Source: Bacillota bacterium
GTDB lineage: Bacteria; Bacillota; Clostridia; Lachnospirales; Cellulosilyticaceae
Assembly (NCBI GenBank): GCA_023457875.1
Contig: JAEXBC010000335.1
Location: 1 to 11,541, forward strand
Length of the DNA stretch: 11,541 nt
Direction: 5' to 3'
Under the pieces are notes generated by a model, which saw only the letters and a program-made list of their open reading frames with translations, ran no database searches and had not been told where the DNA came from. The first letter of the stretch is position 1. Every line of letters begins with the position of its first letter. Below are positions 6,626 through 11,541 of the stretch, one piece after another. The position numbers and the translations under genes were made by a program.

Positions 6626-6632
6626 AAGGAGG
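6626..6632 (+). promoter_or_regulatory. Ribosome binding site fixing the aminotransferase start
   Basis: AAGGAGG lies 7 bases before the ATG at 6640. A longer in-frame reading from TTG at 6613 would have this site inside the gene and no site of its own. Confidence 0.9.
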
Positions 6633-6639
6633 AAGTAAC

Positions 6640-7797
6640 ATGGCAGAATTAAGTCACAGATTAGACGGGTTTGAGGAATCAACAATTAGAAAGATGACAC
6701 GTATTGCCAATCAGTATGGAGCAATTAACCTTTCACAAGGGTTTCCAGATTTTGATCCACCAAGAGAGATTCTGGAGGAACTACAAAGGGCAGCAGTTGA
6801 AGGCCCCCATCAATATGCAGTAACCTGGGGAGCACAAGACTTTAGAGAAGCATTAGCTAAGAAACAACAACGCTTTATGGGGCTTAAGCTGAATCCAGAT
6901 GAAAATATTGTAGTAACTTGTGGTAGTACAGAAGCAATGATGGCAGCCATGATGACGGTCTGTGAAGTTGGCGATCAGGTGGCTATTTTCTCTCCTTTCT
7001 ATGAAAATTATGTGGCAGACACAGTACTTTGCGGGGCAAAGCCTATTTATATTCCACTTAAGCCACCAACCTTTGAGTTTGACCTTAAGGAACTGGAAGA
7101 GGCCTTTAAGCAAGGGGCAAAAGCACTTATTCTTTGCAATCCTTCTAATCCAGTAGGCAAGGTTTTTACAAAAGAAGAACTTTTAGCTATAGCAGCTATC
7201 GTTACTAAGTATGATGCTTATGTGATTACAGATGAGGTATATGAACACATTGTCTATGAACCTCACAAACACATTTATTTCGCTAGTTTGCCAGGAATGT
7301 TTGAAAGAACCATCTCGTGTAGTTCATTATCTAAAACCTATTCCATTACAGGTTGGAGACTTGGCTACGTTATAGCTCCTAAGGAGATTATCAATCAGTG
7401 TAAGAAAGTACATGATTTTTTAACGGTAGGAGCAGCAGCACCCCTGCAGCGGGCAGCAGTGGTAGGACTTAACTTTGGAGATGATTATTATAGAGAGCTT
7501 ACTCAAATCTACACAGAAAAGAGAGGGTTGTTCTTAGATGGACTGGATAGCATAGGCCTTAGATATTTTAAGCCAGAGGGTGCCTATTATGTCATGGTCA
7601 ATATTGAGGAATTTGGCATAGGCTCAGACGTTGCTTTTGCAGAAAGGCTCATAAAAGAAGTTGGGGTAGCATCAGTACCTGGCTCAAGCTTCTTCAAAGA
7701 AGAAGAGAATAGATATATAAGATTCCATTTTGCAAAGAAAAAGGAAACCTTAGAAAAAGCATTAGAAAAATTGAGTGACATTAGAAAACATTTTTAG
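6640..7797 (+). CDS. PLP-dependent class I/II aminotransferase, probably methionine-linked
   Basis: A 385-residue fold-type I aminotransferase that exchanges an amino group between an amino acid and a 2-oxo acid in the cytoplasm. Visible features are: YAVTWGAQDFREAL near 59-72; cofactor loop CGSTEA (94-99); NPSNPVG (167-173) with Asn170; DEVYEH (198-203) with Asp198 and Tyr201; SLSKTYSITGWRLGY with Schiff-base Lys232; and Arg361 in YIRFHFA for the substrate carboxylate. The overall look is that of the MtnE/YbdL/kynurenine aminotransferase group, some of which act on methionine and 2-oxo-4-methylthiobutyrate. As the first gene behind a SAM riboswitch and directly before metN (11 bp), its likely job is making methionine from its keto acid, or the reverse. 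Aspartate or aromatic substrates are alternatives. The family is certain; the substrate comes from context. Confidence 0.93.
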   Translation: MAELSHRLDGFEESTIRKMTRIANQYGAINLSQGFPDFDPPREILEELQRAAVEGPHQYAVTWGAQDFREALAKKQQRFMGLKLNPDENIVVTCGSTEAMMAAMMTVCEVGDQVAIFSPFYENYVADTVLCGAKPIYIPLKPPTFEFDLKELEEAFKQGAKALILCNPSNPVGKVFTKEELLAIAAIVTKYDAYVITDEVYEHIVYEPHKHIYFASLPGMFERTISCSSLSKTYSITGWRLGYVIAPKEIINQCKKVHDFLTVGAAAPLQRAAVVGLNFGDDYYRELTQIYTEKRGLFLDGLDSIGLRYFKPEGAYYVMVNIEEFGIGSDVAFAERLIKEVGVASVPGSSFFKEEENRYIRFHFAKKKETLEKALEKLSDIRKHF

Positions 7798-7805
7798 GAG
7801 GTGAT
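7796..7805 (+). promoter_or_regulatory. metN ribosome binding site overlapping the previous stop
   Basis: AGGAGGTGAT is an almost complete match to the anti-Shine-Dalgarno sequence. It begins inside the TAG stop of the aminotransferase and ends 3 bases before the metN ATG, suggesting coupled, efficient translation. Confidence 0.85.
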
Positions 7806-7808
7806 AGG

Positions 7809-8858
7809 ATGATTCAATTAGAACATGTAAGCGTTGTCTTTAAACAAAAGAATGAAGAGTTAACAGCAGTTAATGATGTGTCCCTAGAGGTCAATCAAGG
7901 TGAAATCTTTGGAATTGTTGGAGGAAGTGGAGCTGGTAAAAGCACCTTAGTAAGAGTATTAAACGGACTTCAAAAACCTACCTCAGGAAAGGTTATAGTG
8001 GATGGCCAGGAGGTTACGACCCTATCACCCAAAGGAATACGTGAACTTCGCAAAAAGGTGGGGATGATTTTCCAGCATTTCAACTTGATTTCTAGAAAAA
8101 CAGTAGGTAAGAACATTGAGTTTGCTCTTAAGATTCAGAAATTCCCCAAGGAAAATCGTAAAGCCAGAACCAAAGAACTACTTGAGCTAGTGGGTTTGGG
8201 AGATAAGGAAAATGTTTATCCAGCTAGCCTTAGTGGTGGGCAGAAGCAAAGGGTAGGTATTGCTAGAGCCTTAGCAGCTAACCCCAAGATTCTACTTTGC
8301 GATGAAGCGACTTCTGCACTGGATGTGCAAACAACTGAGGAAATTGTGGATATCTTACGTGAAATCAATGCAAAGTTGGGGATTACTATTGTGTTTATTA
8401 CCCATCAATTAGAGGTTGCCAAAAGTTTGTTTACAAAAGTTGCTGTTATGAGTAATGGAAATATAGTTGAAACCAATGATTCCTATCAGATTTTTGCTAA
8501 CCCTAAGCATGAACTTACCAAGAGACTTGTTACAAATCAAATTGAAATTCCTAAGGAAATCGTTAGAAGTACTAAAGGAGAGATCCTTAAGTTAACCTAT
8601 AAGGGAGACAAAAGTATTGAACCCATCATTGCTTACACAAACAAAAGGTATGACGTAGTGGTTAATATACTACACGGTAGGATTGAGTATATTCAACAAA
8701 AACCTATGGGGATATTGGTAGTAAGTATTGAAGGAGAAGCAAAGGCCATTACGGAGGCATTAAATTACATAGGAGAAAACATTGAGGAAATTGAGTATGT
8801 CAACAAAAAAAGTAATGAATCCCTTCAACTAGAAGAGAAGGAGAGTGAGAGCGCATGA
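7809..8858 (+). CDS. metN: Methionine ABC transporter ATP-binding protein MetN
   Basis: A 349-residue ATPase of the methionine uptake transporter, on the cytoplasmic face, powering MetI. Motifs in order are Walker A GGSGAGKST (38-46, Lys44), Q-loop Gln89 in IFQHFN, signature LSGGQ (141-145), Walker B ILLCDEA (Asp165, Glu166) and switch His199. After about residue 265 comes the C-terminal NIL/ACT-like regulatory domain typical of MetN, which in characterised transporters binds methionine and shuts transport when the cell is full. Length is usual for MetN. The last residues are an acidic tail (KESESA). The stop overlaps the metI start as ATGA, so translation is coupled. Expression is expected to rise when SAM is low, through the upstream riboswitches. 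Confidence 0.96.
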   Translation: MIQLEHVSVVFKQKNEELTAVNDVSLEVNQGEIFGIVGGSGAGKSTLVRVLNGLQKPTSGKVIVDGQEVTTLSPKGIRELRKKVGMIFQHFNLISRKTVGKNIEFALKIQKFPKENRKARTKELLELVGLGDKENVYPASLSGGQKQRVGIARALAANPKILLCDEATSALDVQTTEEIVDILREINAKLGITIVFITHQLEVAKSLFTKVAVMSNGNIVETNDSYQIFANPKHELTKRLVTNQIEIPKEIVRSTKGEILKLTYKGDKSIEPIIAYTNKRYDVVVNILHGRIEYIQQKPMGILVVSIEGEAKAITEALNYIGENIEEIEYVNKKSNESLQLEEKESESA

Positions 8859-9511
8859 AGTTAGAGGAATTAATTGAAGCATTATGGGTAGCGAGTAAGG
8901 AAACCTTTTATATGGTGGGCATTTCAATGCTTATAGCGGTTGTACTTGGGACAGTAATCGGGCTATTACTTTATGTCACTTCTTCACCATTACTAAATCA
9001 CAACAAAATAGTCAATACCCTTTCAGGTTTCATCGTCAATATTATTCGTTCCGTACCATTTATTATTTTGCTGGTTTTATTATATCCTTTCACAGAAATC
9101 ATTGCAGGCACCACCATTGGTGCTAAGGCAGTAACGGTACCCCTTACTGTAGCAGCAGTTCCTTTCTTAGCAAGATTAGTAGATGGAGCCTTTGCAGAGG
9201 TAGACAAAGGGGTAATTGAAGCTTCCCTAGCCATGGGGGCTGGACTTAAGCATATCATCTTTGATGTTTTACTAGTAGAAGCCCTTCCGGGTATTGTAAG
9301 AGCCATTACGGTTACCGTCATTAGCATCATCGGTTACTCCTCAATGGCAGGAACAGTTGGTGGAGGCGGCATTGGAGACTTAGCCATCCGATATGGTTAT
9401 CAACGTTATCAAACAGATGTACTCATTATTACCGTTATTATTTTAGTGGTTGTGGTACAGCTTATTCAAATGTTAGGTGAAAAGCTGGCAGTTAGACTCA
9501 CTAAAAAGTAA
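8855..9511 (+). CDS. metI: Methionine ABC transporter permease MetI
   Basis: A 218-residue integral membrane subunit that forms the translocation path of the MetNIQ importer. It has five predicted helices (about 20-40, 57-77, 92-108, 148-168 and 186-207), the usual MetI count. The EAA coupling loop that docks on MetN runs from about 112 to 147, with GVIEASLAMGAG and EALPGI as its core. The glycine-rich MAGTVGGGGIGDLA stretch (164-177) is typical of the family. Its ATG overlaps the metN stop; AAGGAG at 8838-8843 is 11 bases upstream. A 60-bp gap separates it from metQ, with no terminator that I can support. Confidence 0.96.
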   Translation: MKLEELIEALWVASKETFYMVGISMLIAVVLGTVIGLLLYVTSSPLLNHNKIVNTLSGFIVNIIRSVPFIILLVLLYPFTEIIAGTTIGAKAVTVPLTVAAVPFLARLVDGAFAEVDKGVIEASLAMGAGLKHIIFDVLLVEALPGIVRAITVTVISIIGYSSMAGTVGGGGIGDLAIRYGYQRYQTDVLIITVIILVVVVQLIQMLGEKLAVRLTKK

Positions 9512-9555
9512 AAATACTAGTTTACTTCATATAAAGTAGTAGTCAAAACAAAATT

Positions 9556-9563
9556 AAAAGGAG
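9556..9563 (+). promoter_or_regulatory. Ribosome binding site deciding the metQ start
   Basis: AAAAGGAG ends 8 bases before the ATG at 9572. An in-frame ATG at 9566 is only 2 bases from it, too close for normal initiation, and starting there would add just two residues. Confidence 0.8.
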
Positions 9564-9571
9564 AGATGAGC

Positions 9572-10480
9572 ATGAAAAGAAAATTATTTTATGGTGTATT
9601 AGGATTAAGTTTAGTATTGGGATCACTTACAGGATGTGCTTCTTCTAGTGGAAAAACCACTGAAGACAAAACAGCTAAAGAAGCAGCGGCGAAAGACAAG
9701 ACAGCCACTGAAACAGCATCAACAGACAAAGATACAATTATTTTTGGAACTTGCCCAGGGCCTTATGGAGATATGGTTAAATATGCGATTAAACCTTCCC
9801 TTGAAGAAAAAGGCTACAAGGTTGAGATTGTTGAATTTAGCGACTATGTTCAACCTAACTTAGCTTTAGCTAAAGGAGAAGTTGACGTCAATGTATTTCA
9901 ACATACCGTTTACTTTGAGAATTTTAAAACAGAGCATCAACTGGATCTAACAAGGCTAACCAATATTCCTACTGCAGGATTAGGTCTTTATTCCAATAAG
10001 TATAAAGCTTTAAGCGAAGTGCCAGATGGTGCAACCTTCACTGTACCTAATGATGTAACGAACCTAAGACGTGCCTTAAAAGAAGCTCAAAAAGCAGGTT
10101 TACTTACAATTGATGAAACAGTAGAAGTGGCAAAATTCAGTGAGAAAAATGTAACGGATAACCCACACAACTTTGTGATTACACCGGTAGAGGCTGCACA
10201 GCTTCCTAGAACACTTGAAAGTTCTGACCTTGCAGCTATTCCAGGTAACTATGCTTTATCAGCAGGAATTGATTTGGATTCTGCTATTTACAAAGAAGAA
10301 TTATCAGAAGAAATGAAGAATATTATTGCCGTTAAAACAGTAGATAAAGACAGCCAGTTTGTAAAAGATATTCTAGAAGTTGTAGAATCAGAAGCTTTCC
10401 ATAAGGTTATTGAAAGTAGTGAGCATCAATTTAGCCACTTCCAAAAGCCAGAATGGTACACCAATAAATGGGGTAAGTAA
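9572..10480 (+). CDS. metQ: MetQ/NlpA-family substrate-binding lipoprotein
   Basis: A 302-residue solute-binding lipoprotein that delivers ligand to MetNI from outside the membrane. The signal peptide ends in LTGC, with lipidated Cys22, then a Lys/Thr/Ala-rich tether to about residue 54 and the two-lobed NlpA domain. Recognisable family landmarks are FGTCPGPYGDM (58-68), NVFQH (107-111), PNDVTNLRRAL (159-169) with the probable carboxylate-binding Arg, and AAQLPRTL (208-215). Two places depart from common MetQ sequences: LRR replaces the usual GR context at 165-167, and AAIPGNYA (221-228) has Pro224 where others commonly have Asn (xxINxxYA), a ligand contact in characterised members. Ligand may therefore be methionine, a derivative such as its hydroxy acid, or another compound. 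The family is certain; the alignment of Pro224 is from memory. Confidence 0.93.
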   Translation: MKRKLFYGVLGLSLVLGSLTGCASSSGKTTEDKTAKEAAAKDKTATETASTDKDTIIFGTCPGPYGDMVKYAIKPSLEEKGYKVEIVEFSDYVQPNLALAKGEVDVNVFQHTVYFENFKTEHQLDLTRLTNIPTAGLGLYSNKYKALSEVPDGATFTVPNDVTNLRRALKEAQKAGLLTIDETVEVAKFSEKNVTDNPHNFVITPVEAAQLPRTLESSDLAAIPGNYALSAGIDLDSAIYKEELSEEMKNIIAVKTVDKDSQFVKDILEVVESEAFHKVIESSEHQFSHFQKPEWYTNKWGK

Positions 10481-10512
10481 GCACGTAGTAAATAAAGAGA
10501 GGTGGATGAGTC

Positions 10513-11541
10513 ATGATTAAGAAGCTTAAAGCATTACTTGAAGATGAAGAACGGGTTGTTTGGGACAATATGGATGAAAAGTATTACACGGATCATCTTG
10601 GACATATCAAGGTCAAACCAGCAGCTGTTGTAGTGGCTCATTCCACTGAGGAAGTTAGCAGTATCATTCGTTTTGCAAATAAGTACCACGTTCCTGTTAT
10701 TCCAAGGGGTGCAGGAACTGGTCTTACAGGGGGGACAGTTCCCACTCAGGATAGTATTGTTTTAGATTTATCAGCACTGAATAAAATAGAGCAGTTAGAC
10801 AAAGAAACTTTAACCTTAACGGTTCAACCAGGGGTTTTGCTTGAAGAGGTTCAAGCTTTTGCAGAAGAAAACGGCCTCTTCTATCCTCCTGACCCGGGAG
10901 AAAAGAAGGCAACCATAGGTGGCAATATCAGTACTAATGCAGGTGGAATGAGAGCTGTCAAATATGGCGTTACCAGAGATTATGTAAGGGCATTAGAAGT
11001 GGTATTGCCAACTGGTGAAGTGATAGAGCTAGGAAGTAAGAATATTAAGGACAGCACAGGGCTTGACCTTAAAGATTTACTTATAGGCTCTGAAGGTACT
11101 TTAGGGATTATTACAAAAGCAGAATTAAAGCTGATTCCAAAGCCTAAGGCTGTCCTTAGTGCCCTGGTACCGTTTAATACCTTAGAAGAAGGCATCGATG
11201 CTGTTATAGATATCAAAGTATCGGGAGTAGACGTAGCAGCTATTGAATTTATTGAGAAGGAAGCAGTTCATTTGTCAGAGCAGTATCTTAATTTGCAGTT
11301 TCCTACCCATCAAGGAAATGCTTATCTATTATTTACCTTTGACGGCGCTTCTTCTAGCGATGTGCAAAGAAACTATGAGCAAGTTCAAAAGCTGTGCGAT
11401 GCAAAGGGAGCCTTAGATTTTCTGGTATTAGAAGATGAAGAAACCTTTAATAGGACCTGGCAAATAAGAGGTGCTATTGTCAATGCTATTGAGAGTGTAT
11501 CCATTCAGGAACCTATTGATATTGTTGTACCCATCAATAAG
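10513..11541 (+). CDS. GlcD-type FAD-linked 2-hydroxyacid dehydrogenase, 3'-truncated
   Basis: The first 343 residues of a flavoprotein of the vanillyl-alcohol oxidase/GlcD family (usually about 460 residues), open to the window end. It oxidises 2-hydroxy acids to 2-oxo acids. The FAD_binding_4 domain includes PRGAGTGLTGG (64-74), the PPDPGEKKATIGGN stretch (125-138) followed by STNAGG, and LLIGSEGTLGIIT (189-201). The FAD-oxidase C-terminal domain starts near 210 and is cut after IDIVVPINK. GAGGT (10499-10503) is 9 bases before this ATG; an ATG at 10506 stops after four codons. The gap from metQ is 32 bp without a terminator, so it should be in the SAM-controlled operon. Family substrates include D-lactate and glycolate; in this setting 2-hydroxy-4-methylthiobutyrate is an attractive but unproven substrate, with the aminotransferase finishing the conversion to methionine. 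Confidence 0.92.
   Translation, partial: MIKKLKALLEDEERVVWDNMDEKYYTDHLGHIKVKPAAVVVAHSTEEVSSIIRFANKYHVPVIPRGAGTGLTGGTVPTQDSIVLDLSALNKIEQLDKETLTLTVQPGVLLEEVQAFAEENGLFYPPDPGEKKATIGGNISTNAGGMRAVKYGVTRDYVRALEVVLPTGEVIELGSKNIKDSTGLDLKDLLIGSEGTLGIITKAELKLIPKPKAVLSALVPFNTLEEGIDAVIDIKVSGVDVAAIEFIEKEAVHLSEQYLNLQFPTHQGNAYLLFTFDGASSSDVQRNYEQVQKLCDAKGALDFLVLEDEETFNRTWQIRGAIVNAIESVSIQEPIDIVVPINK

Noticed and set aside
6252..6685. Two minus-strand reading frames of about 70 codons across the riboswitch region
   Set aside because: They run antisense to clearly functional aptamers and terminators, have no ribosome sites, and their translations look like low-complexity shadows.
8998..9330. A 110-codon minus-strand reading frame inside metI
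   Set aside because: It is fully contained in a well-supported membrane protein gene, and its composition is what the antisense of MetI gives; no promoter or ribosome site seen.
9515..9540. Possible hairpin between metI and metQ as a terminator or processing site
   Set aside because: Only about six pairs (TTTACT with AGTAG region), no T-run, AT-rich. Too weak to claim, though a small stem might affect mRNA processing.

Overview
The window is AT-rich, every gene lies on the + strand, genes are tightly packed with purine-rich ribosome binding sites, and there are two S-box (SAM-I) riboswitches. Together with the protein sequences this points to a low-GC Bacillota, most likely a member of the Clostridia. 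I cannot name the species. The two ends are cut: the first gene lacks its 5' half and the last lacks its 3' quarter.

Region 1 (1-6059) looks like a metal-handling locus, most likely copper. It holds the C-terminal half of a CopA-type P1B ATPase (CPC, DKTGT and GDGIND motifs); a lipoprotein I do not recognise, built from two diverged copies of one ~90-residue unit; a bidirectional-looking terminator; a membrane-anchored DUF2318 (FtrD-like) five-cysteine protein; a fusion of HMA domain, seven-helix UreH/TauE/DsbD-like membrane domain and cupredoxin-like domain; and an OmpR-family response regulator overlapping a HAMP/HisKA/HATPase sensor kinase. The kinase sensor loop has a Cys/Met/His cluster that could bind Cu(I) or Ag(I). 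A working model is that the kinase senses metal outside the membrane, the DUF2318 protein and fusion handle metal or redox chemistry at the membrane, and CopA exports cytosolic Cu(I).

Region 2 (6060-6639) has no protein gene. It holds two complete regulatory units in a row, each with its own sigma-A-type promoter (TTGACA, 17 bp, TATAGT or TATACT), SAM-I aptamer, antiterminator and intrinsic terminator. The first unit is followed by the second promoter instead of a gene, and it begins 10 bp after the kinase stop codon, so it also sits where the metal operon should end.

Region 3 (6640-11541) is the SAM-controlled operon: a class I/II aminotransferase, MetN, MetI, MetQ and the start of a GlcD-type FAD-linked 2-hydroxyacid dehydrogenase. 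MetNIQ imports methionine or analogues. SAM riboswitches switch genes on when SAM is short, so an oxidase and a transaminase in the same operon suggest conversion of 2-hydroxy- and 2-keto-4-methylthiobutyrate to methionine. The binding protein has a proline where family members usually have a ligand-contacting asparagine, which may fit a non-amino-acid ligand. This pathway is inference; the individual protein families are well supported.
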